The notes beneath the pieces are model-generated. The model saw only the letters and a list, made by a program, of their open reading frames with translations, was not told the origin of the DNA and ran no database searches. Both the position numbers and the translations under genes were made by a program. DNA of 64,000 nt. Source: Myoxocephalus aenaeus. Its lineage: Eukaryota; Chordata; Actinopteri; Perciformes; Cottidae. The stretch spans positions 5,116,501-5,180,500 of the forward strand of contig JBAMJR010000053.1 of assembly GCA_038501785.1 (NCBI GenBank), given 5' to 3'. Positions 26,474-38,253 of this stretch are shown here, piece by piece (within the stretch, counting starts at the first letter, position 1; each line of letters opens with the position of its first letter).

Positions 26474-26859
26474 TTCCACTGCATGGACTGCTCGACTTGA
26501 CATCGACTTGACTCCTCGTTTGGAACCATTCTTTTTAGTTTTTTCATTGGCAAAAGCTGTGGATAGCACTTGGTACGTGGTACTTATTTTTTTTACCATC
26601 TTGGTTGAGTTTCAAGCTAACAGCGGTGGAGTTCAAAACACTGCAGACTACAGATGTTCCTCTGTTGGTTTGGGATGGATTGGCATGCGCTAGGTCGCAT
26701 TGAAGCTGGAGTCATTGCTGTTTCATGCGGCAGCGCTAAGACGCTCAGCTAAGAATCCCGCCTACATTGACAGGGTACTTATATCTGCACCTGGAAAAGA
26801 AATTGAGAAAACACCTGGTACCAAAACTGAGTCGAGTTGAGCAGAATTATGCAGTGGAA
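26474..26859. mobile_element. hAT-like non-autonomous DNA transposon (MITE)
   Basis: Begins TTCCACTGCATGG and ends with its near-complement (ATGCAGTGGAA). Inside, the CTGCTCGACTTGAC left end pairs with GTCGAGTTGAGCAG on the right, and GGTACGTGGTAC faces CCTGGTACC. I recognise the TTTTCCACTGCATGG / GGTACC pattern from a common fish element. It is 386 bases with no transposase and no clear target-site duplication, so it is old. Confidence 0.65.
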
Positions 26860-28875
26860 AAGAAGCAAAAGTGAGTAAATGGCACATTTCAGAATACTCC
26901 TTGAAATTCAATACATATTTATTGCACAAATGACTGTGTTATTATAAAGAGCTGCCAATGCCCTTATAGCTAATAAGCTCTTTAGGGAAAGCGAGCCTTC
27001 GAAATAGACAGGGAATAAATAAACAATAGCTTCTAATTTTCTCAGAGAAAGATGCAGCTTACAGGTTGGAAGGGAACACTTCCGAAGCTGCATAAATGTA
27101 GAGCTTGATACAGCAGGTGCATCTAATTTCAAACCATGTTAATTAGGTGGGGATATTGCTGTCTTCCAAATAAGATCAAACACACCATTTAATCCAAACT
27201 GCCATGCTTAAGTGTGCAGTGACTACCAGCTTCATATGTGCCCAACTATCACTATCCTTACTAGACCGAGTAATTTACAAAATAAATGATGAAAATATTT
27301 AAAAAAAAAACACTGGTGGGAAAATATTTAGAAAGCACCAATAGTTATCACAATATGTTGCACGAGTTATTGGTAAAACATATTGGAAGCAAAACACAAA
27401 GTCACACATGAAGGCACAGAGCAGCTCTCTAAAGCTGTATATTCATCTTCATATTATTTAAGTGTAAAAAGTATAGCAACGTATTGTCAACGGAAGTAGT
27501 TTCAAGACTCCTAGAGTTCCTCACCAAACATTAGTGCCTTTCTTGGAAAAAGAGCCATTGGTTCAGGGTCACCGCTTCAGTTTAGAGCAAACCTCTCATC
27601 CAGGGGCGAAGCGTTACATAACCCTTCCTTTATCCTCTGCCTCACAGTGGACAGGCCCGGGCTGCTCCAGATGTCTGTGTCTGCATTTTGTTGAACGCTC
27701 ATGTGCTTGCCAGCGCTCTTGTTTGGAGATGTATGCATGCTCGTGTGTCTGCTGAGGCTACATAAGGTTGCCCAAGATGGTGCCAGGAACACAGAGAGGG
27801 GAGTGATGTCAGGGATTTAATAATATAATCCCTACAACCTCATCAAAACAGCAGGGGAGATGTCTTTGGAGTCTAATTTAAAGAAAACAACAGCTAAATT
27901 AAGCCACACTATATTTTCCCCCTCACTTTCTTCTGTTAATTAATTTCTCCCAGCCATCATCGTGCCTTCATTTCTATCTCTGCCTGGAATAAATATTTTC
28001 AACGCAAATAATGACTCTTCCTTTTGCTTTGTCTGGTTTGTGTGTAAGCACTTTTGCTCCAATCTATAAAAGCATGATTTTGCACGCAAGGCTTACATAG
28101 ATTTTGTGCAGAGTCCTGGCATTGATTGGAGATGCAATTTGCCAACCTTTGAAATCCTTCAGGCCAATTTCCACATACCTCTTGCTCAAATAACAAACAA
28201 TGAAAAACCAGTGAGGAGTGGAATAATACATTTTGACAGATTGGAGAAGTCATTATCTTTACCTAAAATTAGGCCCATAGAAAACCTTACTGCATGGTTT
28301 TATGGCTGTGCAGCTGCATTCAAACACATTTCATAAATTGTCTGCAACGAGAAAAAATATATACCAAAGAGCTACATGCAATTGAAATGCTATGATTCAA
28401 ATTCAAGGTAAACCTTATTAAATGTTGTAAAGCTTGGGTGAATTATGCAGACAAAACGCAGCCTTATCGCATAAGTCATTATACAGCCTGAATGCCTGCA
28501 ACCTTTTGATGCCAAGTGTACAGTCACAAAGCAGGAATACATTCACAGAGTGGCATTTCCCTTCCAAGAGTCATCCATTTTACACAGAACAATAATACTG
28601 TCATGCAATTCATTCTTCTCACATGTTCGGGCCTCACTCTCGTGCCAGGCACAATGAACATAGAGAACATTCTTAGCCAACAGCTGTTGACCCTCCATCT
28701 GACCTGGGAGGCTTGTGGGAACCTCTGGCACACACTCTCACCCAGAAGCGCACACACACTCTCACCCAGAAACACGCATCCACGGTTTGCGCTTTTTATT
28801 TTTTTTCACTGTGGGGAGAGATATCAGCCTGACTGAACGTTATTGAGACCCAGAGGACTACATGCACTCAGGCGT

Positions 28876-28964
<89 letters not shown>
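28876..28964. repeat. (CA)n microsatellite, longest pure CA run in the window
   Basis: About 44 uninterrupted CA units, seen directly. The reading frames across it (CVCVCV) are artefacts of the repeat. Confidence 0.97.
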
Positions 28965-28967
<3 letters not shown>

Positions 28968-30939
28968 GTAGCTAGCGGAGTAGGACGCAACCTTGAAAAA
29001 GCTCCGGTCCCCGGGGAATATCCCTGAATGGCCTGTTTGCAAGAGCAGAACAATTGCTCGTTCACTCCATCCTTTCATCCCTCCCTCCATCCTTCTCTCT
29101 ATCCAGGGAAAAGAACGAGTGAAACCTTGATTCATGAGCTACTCGTTCAGCGGACAGATGTTTTTCCTGGGACGCTGGAATATGTAGTATGTGATAATAA
29201 AAACAAGGAAGTACAGAAGCCAAGAAGGAACACATTGTATTGCTGAGATTATTAGTCTGTACATCATTGTGAAATGGATATTCATAATTCCATCATGCAA
29301 TATCATTTTTGAACATAGCGCAACGCAGTAGGAGGTTATGACCCAAATACACATCTGTGCTCATGTTCCAGATTCCATTTTCCAGTTGTCCAAAACATCC
29401 AATAGGAGTTGATATTGCTATGACAAGGACAGATGTTCCCTCACCAGCTACCCATCATGAACTGTTCGCTTAACCCCTGACCCCAACATAGATTGTATGA
29501 TCATAGTCTAGCAATGGCTTTGCCTGCCATTTTTGAAGCCATGGATTCAATAATTGCAGTGAATTTTGAATGGTAGATATTCCACTCTTGTCATTGTGAT
29601 CTATGGCAAGTTAACAAGCACATGAACAACAGTAACTAAGGTGTGCTGGGTTTATCAAATGAGTCAGTTGTGATGGACAAGTGTTTTCTTCTATACTGCC
29701 CATACATCGGTCAATGATCACATAGGTTTTTTTTAGTTTTTTTTTAGGTGTTTTACAATCTCCACAACATGACTGCAAAATACACTGAATGGTGACCAAA
29801 CCTAGCAAGGAGAAAAACTGTGAGGAGGATGTGTTGAGATGATGCCACCGGCATCGATATCTTCACTCCATTTACATTCCTCAGCTCCTGTGTACAAGGT
29901 TCATCTCAAAAGAGTCATGTAAGGTTATCTCCGCCAAGATTCAATCCCAGCCATAATGAGGCTCAAGCGCTCAGCAGAATAATAAAGAGTGGAATGCTAA
30001 GTTGCGCCCTCGGTTGGCAGAGGCGAGAGGCTTTTTTTTTGACAACCCTAATATCATGCAGTAAAGGAGATAATACAGCTGCTTATATGAGATATGACCA
30101 GTCAAATGTCACCGTGATTTCACATCACAACATCAAATATCATATCTACTTGTAAGCCTTTAAAGCAATGAAGGATTTTATTCCGGATTTGCCTCTGCTA
30201 GCTTTTGCTTTATTTTCCTGTTTCACCTTTTCTCCACTGGCATGATGACACATTCATGCTTCAGCTGTATTGGACCACAGCAGAATGAACCGGCCCTCAG
30301 TGTGAGCTGTGATGTGTTCTTCTCTCAATCTCTCTCTCACTCTCTCTGTTGCTGGCTAGGTTCTGTCCTTGGCTCAACCTGCCCCCAAAATGAGTATACA
30401 TTTGCATGCATTAGGGCTCTCCCGTGGCTCGCCTTCTACCCGCTGTGCCGTCGAGTCTGATTAATGATCCGAGTGTGCCACTTCTCACAGCAGCTGAGCA
30501 GACCGCCTGCCTGCTTTCACATCACACATCCAAATGCGGGAAAAATGTTGCATTTCATTTGCTACAATAACAACTAAATAAAACAAAAACCAGATGCTAG
30601 CCTACATGCATACACACACAATAATACTTAATCTAACAGGCATATGTCATGCAGGTACATCTCACAGCTTGCATATTTCATCCCTGTGTAATAAGAGAGT
30701 GATGAATAACAGTTTCTGTAAGAATTAACACACTTTCATCTGCAGAGAGGGTCGCCTCAGGCCATCACATTTTTGAAGAATGCTATCTATCATACGCTCA
30801 TGGTAAGAACAACCTGAAATGCCCTGCAGGAGAACAGTACTGGACATATTGCATAATGGACAGAAGCCTGTAGCCTACATGTAGTTTTATACAGCCGAGC
30901 TCCCAGTAGACCACTCTGACAACTGAACACTTGAACTGA

Positions 30940-31196
30940 ACTTGGTCACTTTATCATTCACCTGGTGCAATATTATTATTACATATATTACGTGTATTTA
31001 CGTGCAATACGTTTAAGTACTTTTCTATTCAGTCTGTATATTAATATTTCTCTACTGTTTTACTGCTCATTTATATTTATTTATATTACTTGTTTCTATT
31101 GTATTATTCTTTTTATTCACTTGTGAGCAAGGCTGCTGTAATCCTGTAATTTCCCCACTGCGGGACTAATAAAGGATTATTTTATCTTATCTTATA
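30940..31196 (+). mobile_element. 3' tail of a non-LTR retroelement (LINE/SINE-like)
   Basis: AT-rich sequence ending in TTTCCCCACTGCGGGACTAA, then TAAAGGATTATTT and a short TTATC tandem tail. In my experience this is the 3' end of a teleost non-LTR retrotransposon family. No reverse transcriptase remains, so this is a 5'-truncated copy. The left boundary is approximate. Confidence 0.5.
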
Positions 31197-31458
31197 TAAA
31201 CACGTAGGGCATTCTGGGTGCTTGGCATATAGAGTGGATGCAGCTGGAGAGTGCGGGGGTGGCGACTGTCCAACAGTGCATTGGACCAGTGTGCCCATGA
31301 CACAGCGACAGCGTAGCTCAGTAAAATTACATCTGAAGAACCTTGTTTAGCCGTTTTTACTCCAGTATCTAAATTAACAGCCTATTTTTTTAAATAAATA
31401 ATCCATCCATCCATTGTTTTCTTGATTCTTGCATTAAGAGTATCATTTGAACTACCGT

Positions 31459-31732
31459 AAAAGTCGGGTTACAAGCCGCTACTACCTTCGGTCAGTGTCC
31501 CCGTTAGCTCCCCGCTGTAGCCAGCTCCTGCTAGCGCTCCGCTAGCTCCCCGACAACCACCGAAGGTAGCGGGTCCAGCTCCGGCTCGACACCCGACTCG
31601 GGCAGAGGGGACGCAGGCAGTAGCAGCAGCAGCGGCCAGTAGCAGCAGCAGCGGGGAGCTAGCTATCTGAGCTTGCTACAACGGGGACACCCACCGGAGG
31701 TAGAAGCGGCTTGTAACCCGACTTTTTTTTTT
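31459..31732. mobile_element. GC-rich inverted-repeat element (MITE/foldback)
   Basis: The left arm (31459-31504) and right arm (about 31681-31726) are reverse complements over 46 bases with four mismatches, starting at AAAAGTCGGGTTACAAGCCG. The interior is GC-rich, has AGCT/GCTAGC words and two tandem copies of CAGTAGCAGCAGCAGCGG. It is unlike the AT-rich surroundings and encodes no protein of note, which fits a non-autonomous DNA transposon. Confidence 0.7.
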
Positions 31733-32887
31733 GGTGACATTTTGTAACACCATATTGTATAATAATAGAAAATACAATGTGATATGTACAACACAATATG
31801 GTGGGTGTTGAAGGTATGAGGGCATTGCACATTGTGAGCACAACAAACCAACAAACTTGACATCAATCACGGGGAGTGTGTAATCTGCCGTACTGAACAT
31901 GACCAACTACGGTGGTCATTTGGTACGGCCGCGTGCGCTGCTGTGTTTATTAGCCGTTTGACATTTATTTCAAGGCAGAGGAGAGGAGGATTGAAGGGGA
32001 AGAGGGAGAGAGGGAGGGAAATGGGGAGGACTGATGGGGAGGAAGGTTGGGGTAGCCGTGGAAACCCTCCATGCGTCGGCCTATGCGTGAGCTGCCATTG
32101 GCGGAACGCTCGCCATGTTCCTGCTCAGGATTGCATCGTCTGGTGCATGGAAGACACCTCTCTCTCTCCCTCTCTCTCTTTCTCTCTCTCGCTCCCTTTT
32201 TTCCGCTCTCTGAGTCAAGCTGTCTCCCACGAGCGAACAGAGGCTAGTTCGTTCAAATGGAATACCCCCCCCCCACACACACACACACACATTTTCAAAA
32301 TGAGGGCATGGGAGAAAGAGAACCAGAGAGGGAGACAGATTTGAGAACAGAAGCCGTATAAATACATTTAGCTCTTTAACTCTCTCACATGCCCTTCTGC
32401 AGCTGTGTTTGTGGAGGTTAATGAGTGTTCTGTTCGTGCCACTATACCACAGTGGTCGCATCTCATTCCCACCGTGTTTACATACAGCGAGCTCAGCCTG
32501 TCGGGCTCGTGATTACTCTCCCACGTCTCCAGTGTCACAGATACTGCCTGGCGAGCTTGCACTGAATTGAACCCCCTTTGTGATAGCAGTACCGGTGCTG
32601 TCTGGGATATTTGATGCTTGTGCGTGCTTATAGTTGGCCTAGCTATGCAGTCAACAAATACGACAGCGCCGTCTGCGTACGTGTGTACATGTTTGTGTGA
32701 ATAAACATGGCTGTCATCAGGGTTTCAAGACAGGAAAGCCAACTGTTTCAGCCTCCATTTGCTTTGCCGACACAACAATACTAACCAGCGAGTCCCCAGA
32801 GATCATAATAGATTAGAAAATTTACGGAATTCAGCGGACTAAAATGGTCACTTAGCTGACATTCTTTATAGGTACATTCCGTAGAGC

Positions 32888-33667
32888 GTTGTCATGGAAA
32901 TATGCATATAGGTACCCTGCATGAGACTCTAAGAACTGATCTGTTACCATGGCAAAGGCTTCATTTATCCGAGCATCGGTCGTAGTTGTGTTGATCAGGA
33001 AGCGCTCTGATATGTATGCCTCACACATAAAACAGTCATTCCCAGAGATCGAGCATCTGCCGCAGAATGATCTTTCTGTCCTTTCTGTCCGTTCTATTTC
33101 TACGATATGAACCCGCTAATCTTTCGCCGTCAAAGGCACATTTGATCAAAGGATAATTGGAATGACACATAATGCAAGACCTTACACTTTTATCATTGTC
33201 TACTCATCAGAAAGGGATGTGAAAAAAAGAGGTGTTTGCAGTAAAGCGAATGAAAGGGAGCCTCAGCTCTTTGGCGATTCTGACCCGAGGCTTTGAGACT
33301 CGACCCGCCGATCCTCAAAGGCGGCCTGAGGAGAAGTCAAAGGTCGTCGTCGCCACCTTGACATTCCTTCATCGCCATTCGACAACTATATTCTCTGCGT
33401 TTTATGATTGATGTTTTTAAAGCATCTTCCCTTCCGTCCCACAGATGGGAACCTAGATGGTGATGGGGGAGGAGAAATGGATAAGACTATATTAGAATAT
33501 AAATTGCCCACTAAGATGTATGTTTTAGTGTCTCAAGAAACGTGTGCACAGAACGCAACAACGGAACAGCAGGAAGAAAGAAAGAAAGTAGGTCTGGAAG
33601 AAAGAAAAAGCAAGGGAAGTGTGTCTCTTTTCTATCGATTCAATGCAAAGGCAGTCGCCATGGCAAC
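32888..33667. promoter_or_regulatory. Cluster of three RFX X-box-like motifs
   Basis: GTCGCCATGGCAAC at 33654-33667 fits the RFX consensus GTNRCC(N0-3)RGYAAC. GTTACCATGGCAAA at 32943-32956 and GTTGTCATGGAAAT at 32888-32901 each differ from it slightly. Three in about 0.8 kb suggests an enhancer or ciliary-gene-type element; no RFX-driven gene is adjacent, so function is inference. Confidence 0.35.
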
Positions 33668-34068
33668 ACAGCAGTCCCACTGTAAGCGGCTTTCACTCTC
33701 CGCCCCCTCGTGCTCTGCTCAGCAACAAGGTATACAGGCACCCGCCGACACCATCATGATATGTAGCTCCTCTGATGGAGTGTTGACAGGTGGGCGCCAC
33801 TGCTTTCCATTCATTTTCTGCGTTTTTCTGCATTCTGGAGCAGCTTTTAATTAATACACTGCAGATGCTCAGAGAGGAAGTCCGTCTTCTTATTAGAGAG
33901 TCCGCTCACCTCACCAGCTGCCTGGCGAGGAAAGCATGGACGGTTCACGAAAGGTCGCGAGGATCGGGGGCTCAGGCGGGTGTCCGTGTGTCTTTTATTG
34001 CTCGTGTGTTGGTGAGGAAGAACGAGTGTGTGTGTGGAAGGGCAGGAAAAGAAAGGAAGGGATGTCAG

Positions 34069-34072
<4 letters not shown>

Positions 34073-34100
<28 letters not shown>
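34073..34100. repeat. (GA)n microsatellite
   Basis: Pure AG/GA run, seen directly. Confidence 0.95.
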
Positions 34101-34287
34101 GCCGTTATTCACATAAACTGACAGCAGCAGGCTGAGGTGCTGTTTCCTCTCGCCTGTCACTCAAACTAAAATCAGTTGGTGTAAAAAGCAATGAGGGAAA
34201 CTGGACTTAGGCAGCAACCTGCTCTCTTTCTCTCTCGCTCTCTTACAAACACACACCATGTCCATTCCAACTCTATTTCACTACAGG

Positions 34288-34292
34288 CTCTC

Positions 34293-34377
<85 letters not shown>
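34288..34377. repeat. (CT)n then (CA)n compound microsatellite
   Basis: About 37 CT units with one CG interruption, then a short CA run. Seen directly. Confidence 0.97.
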
Positions 34378-34475
34378 TTTACAGTATACCACACACACCA
34401 TCCTCTAACATTTCACGATCCTGGTAGCTGGTGAACCATAACAGGCCTGTCTCCCCTTACTCTCTCCTTGTTAGC

Positions 34476-34477
<2 letters not shown>

Positions 34478-34529
<52 letters not shown>
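34478..34529. repeat. (GA)n microsatellite
   Basis: Pure GA run of about 26 units, complementary to the (CT)n tract 100 bases to its left. Confidence 0.97.
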
Positions 34530-34531
<2 letters not shown>

Positions 34532-36474
34532 ATAGAGAGAGAAGTGAGGAAGAGAAGTACTGTACATTTTTTAGAGAGGAAGTCACGGAGTCTGAACATG
34601 TGAATGTGAGTTCATGCACCTCAAGGAGAAGGATAATAGCTGCTTCCCAGAGACATCATTTCAGCTTAGTGAAGAGAGACTTGATGTACTTCCAGTGATA
34701 TCTTTGATATGTACTGATGAAGGTCTGTTAAACCGAAAGCTCAAATAGAGTGTAAGACTGCATGGATCTACCTGTGCAGCTATCTCTTTTATAAGTGACA
34801 CCTTTCAAAAGAAGAATAATTAAAAAGGCTCTCACAGAAATCATAATTCTCCACTTTAAAAAATCAAAACTAATATAAATGCATTCTGTGTTCATCCTTC
34901 TCCTTCAGTGTCTGACTCCACGACCCTGCTCACAACAAAGTCTTCACACGGGTAACTAAAGGGTTACTGTAATGAAACTAGTGTCGGATTGTTGGCGGTA
35001 ATCTTTAAATTTGATCATCGCAGTTGCAGATGTGCCAGATCATGATTGTGAAAATGAATATTTCATGAAGTGAAACAAAATGAATCATCCACACTGTTTG
35101 CCATGTAAAATCCCCAAGTGTCACCACAATGTGAAATGTGTGTCTGATAAATGGTGTGTTCAATATCTTATCAAATGTACCTTAACGATCCCTGATAGTG
35201 GCGCTGTGTGGCCAGTATGCTAACATGCTTGACAATGACTATGTTAACATGGTGGAGTTGAGCAGGTAATTACTTTGTTCACTATTTTCAGTTAAGTTAT
35301 TCCCACTAAACACAAGGCAGTATGGGTTCATCTTCTGGGGACCCGTATAAAATTGAGCCTCATGCCCTCTAAACACACCTGAGATATCGCTTTCACGAGA
35401 ACGGGAGAGAGGTGGCATCACAGTTACTTTGACTTTTGAATCAGTTCACCCTCAAAATATGAAGAAATTGCAGGTGTTCCTGACGGACCGGACGGACGGA
35501 GAGATGCACAGACGTAAGGACAGAGGACACAACAAAGAAACCAGAATTGTTTGTCTCACTTGCGTCTCAGGGCTTCCATTCTTTCCTGTAGCGAAAAAAA
35601 TCATCATCAGCATGTCGTTTTCCGATGCTTTTATATTGGGTGAAATTAAAGTCGTTGTCTCTCTGTTCAACATATGTGACTTCTGAAGGATAGTCTAACC
35701 TTCCATAACAATCCGACTCAGTCGAAAATGCTCAAGAAGCAAATCATTTGCTTTTGAGGAAAGATATTGAGAACTAGTTCATAACATCCAGACAAATTGC
35801 TTGTTGTGTTGAACCCCTTTCATTAACAATACACAAAGAGAATTTGACAGGGATTCTTCCTCGGCGCGATAAAAAATAAATATATATATCACTTTTATGA
35901 GATAAACCATTCTCAAATAAGCTCTAAAAATGAGCGGAATGATGAGGTTACAAGAGTTTGGCTTTCTTGCTGTGGATGGGAGTATTGTAAAAGAACGGTT
36001 TGTATCTTGAGTGTTTGTGAACAATAGCATGCTTAATCATTTTCACAAACTTGAAACACACTCTTCCACAGCATTCACTGAACTGTGATGAACTCCTGTG
36101 AAAGTAGCAGCAGAGAAATTGCTTTTTGTACCATAATTTAGAGGAAAAACTAACTTTATTATCTATTGGTCTATTATAGGACACTATATTATTTTTCTGT
36201 GCTGTGAAAGTCTGGTGCAATCTCTCTTTCATATTCTCATACACACACACACTGTTGAGGTAGCATATTCCCATATAGCAAGTATCCTCTCCTAGCGCCT
36301 TATTAACTCTGGAGGCATGGTTAGCAGGTTTCATGTTGTACTCTCAGTATGTGGCAGTGTGTGAATGCATAAGCCACAGCAGAGTGTGTGTGTGATCTCC
36401 TATTGGGAGTCCTGGAGCGAGAGCATTAATCAGACCCAGGGGACCTGGGGCTCAGACAGGGCCTTCTACAAGCC

Positions 36475-36503
36475 GTGTGTGTGTGTGCGTGTGTGTGTGT
36501 GTG
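36475..36503. repeat. (TG)n microsatellite
   Basis: TG run with one CG interruption. Confidence 0.93.
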
Positions 36504-36832
36504 ATGTGGTATGTGGGGCAGCGTTAGAATGACTGCTTTTGACAGACATCTGATGAGCAGATCCAAACGGAATCAGCTGATCTGTCTTTTAAACTTTAAA
36601 CCACTGATCCACAATGAAAATCTGTTGAATGTAGTCGACTTATTGTGAGAATTATTGTGTGTGTGGATGGATAATTTTTTTTTTTAAAAGTACCCCAAGA
36701 TGGATTCTGTGTGCATGCAGCGCTAACACAAGGCCATTAGACAGCAACGTGCACTGAGGACTTTAACACTGGGTACTTTGGCCAGGTGATTTAAGTCGCA
36801 CACCTTGACATGCATCAAACACATTCTCATAA

Positions 36833-36833
<1 letters not shown>

Positions 36834-36897
<64 letters not shown>
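36834..36897. repeat. (CA)n microsatellite
   Basis: About 30 CA units, seen directly. Confidence 0.97.
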
Positions 36898-36898
<1 letters not shown>

Positions 36899-37268
36899 GT
36901 TCGCTGGTGATCTACGGTAGCGGAGCTGTAAAAATCGATTGGATTCAGGGTCAGCTCATACACAGCGGCAATGTGCACATCTAATACCTCTATCTGTCTT
37001 TGCCTCCTTTCTTCACGTCCTTTAGAATCCATCCATCTGTTCAACATCCCACATCTTCCATATTTATCCTCTGATTGTGTCCATTCCATTCCATCTTTCT
37101 TTCCCAGCACCGCTCTTTACCTCGTGTTTCCACATGGCTTGTAGCTCCTCATAAATTATGTCTTTAATTTCTCTCCTCTGCTCCCTTAATCCTTCTCCTC
37201 CAACCCTGGTAGTGTGTTCCATCTGTGTCTTACTCTCATCCAATGTACGTTGTTAACCTCACATCGCA

Positions 37269-37289
37269 TGTGTGTGTGTGTGTGTGTGT

Positions 37290-37323
<34 letters not shown>
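37269..37323. repeat. (TG)n microsatellite
   Basis: TG run with one GG interruption, seen directly. It lies about 370 bases from the (CA)n tract at 36834-36897 and is inverted relative to it. Confidence 0.97.
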
Positions 37324-37325
<2 letters not shown>

Positions 37326-38218
37326 ACAGTAGCTATAATAGTCTTGTGTGGAAAGTCAAGAGGATTACTGCTGGGCATATCAGTGGGAGAAAAGAGAAGT
37401 AGTGTAGCTGAGGAGAGAGGGAGGCAGGGGGGGGGTGATGTCGGGACACAGACAGGCAGAAGATGAGAGGCAGTGGCTGGCAGCAAGAGCATCAACGGTA
37501 TCATGGGTGTTACAAAAGCAAATGGGAGTGGACAAAATATTCCCATTCAAAACAAAGAAATTTGACATTACAGGAAATTGCACCGCTGAGATTTAAGATT
37601 CTTCCTGAAACACCTAAAAGGGCAATACCCTTGTTGCTTAATTTAATAGTCAGAATTTCCAATTTTCTATAATGCCATACACTGAAGACAGAGTGCAATT
37701 TCTGAGCCAGATTAAATGTATTTTTGATTTGTTCCGTGGGTACCGTGATGTGATTCAATCCCACGAAAAAATTGCCTGTGACGATAGCTGCGGGGTGAAA
37801 TGCAAGGGTAAAAATTAGGTAGCAGCGAGAGAGGGGAAAATAACACAAGTTGAAATGAGGAAAAAAGACTGAAGCCAAATCAAAAGAGAAAGACAGATCA
37901 TACTCATTGCGTGACCTTTCCCTCGCAAATAGAGAGACAGACAGAGTGGATGAGGGAGAAGGCTCTGTGATGAAACCCATTCGTGTGAGCCTGGCTGCCA
38001 GCAATATGTTGGTTCTCAATATGGTGCACTCTTTGTGTAATCCTAACTGCCCACACGCAGCCATATAATGCAGCACACTAGCAGAAGCACACATACTCTA
38101 CACATTCTGCAGCAATTCACACACCCATACCCCCACACGCCCACACGTGCTAAGGCATCGCTATGGGTGCAGACGCACATGTGAAGTGAGGCTTCCCACA
38201 CATTACACACAAGGGTGC

Positions 38219-38253
38219 ACACAAACACACACACACACACACATACACACACA
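38219..38253. repeat. (CA)n microsatellite
   Basis: CA run with small interruptions. Confidence 0.93.

Larger units (their letters stand above)
16101..30939. other. Gene-poor interval smim30-ppp1r3a, left part
   Basis: No reading frame resembles a known protein and no tRNA or rRNA was seen. The interval holds microsatellites, a long foldback element (18.9-19.6 kb), two dispersed repeat fragments (21.2 and 21.75-21.93 kb), a GC-rich island at 22.7-22.9 kb and a hAT-like MITE at 26.5-26.9 kb. The rest is plain AT-rich sequence that may include conserved non-coding elements not recognisable from one genome. Confidence 0.55.

Noticed and set aside
28824..29135. Open frames with CVCVCV runs, here and at other CA/TG tracts
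   Set aside because: Translation of dinucleotide repeats, not protein genes.
34712..34750. CTGATGA ... GAAA arrangement resembling a hammerhead ribozyme core
   Set aside because: Stems II and III are only three pairs each, and the flanks do not form stem I, so the catalytic fold is not supported.
37510..38094. 194-codon minus-strand open frame
   Set aside because: Long for AT-rich DNA but with no recognisable domain, no splice context and no paralog in the window. The length alone is not enough to call a gene.
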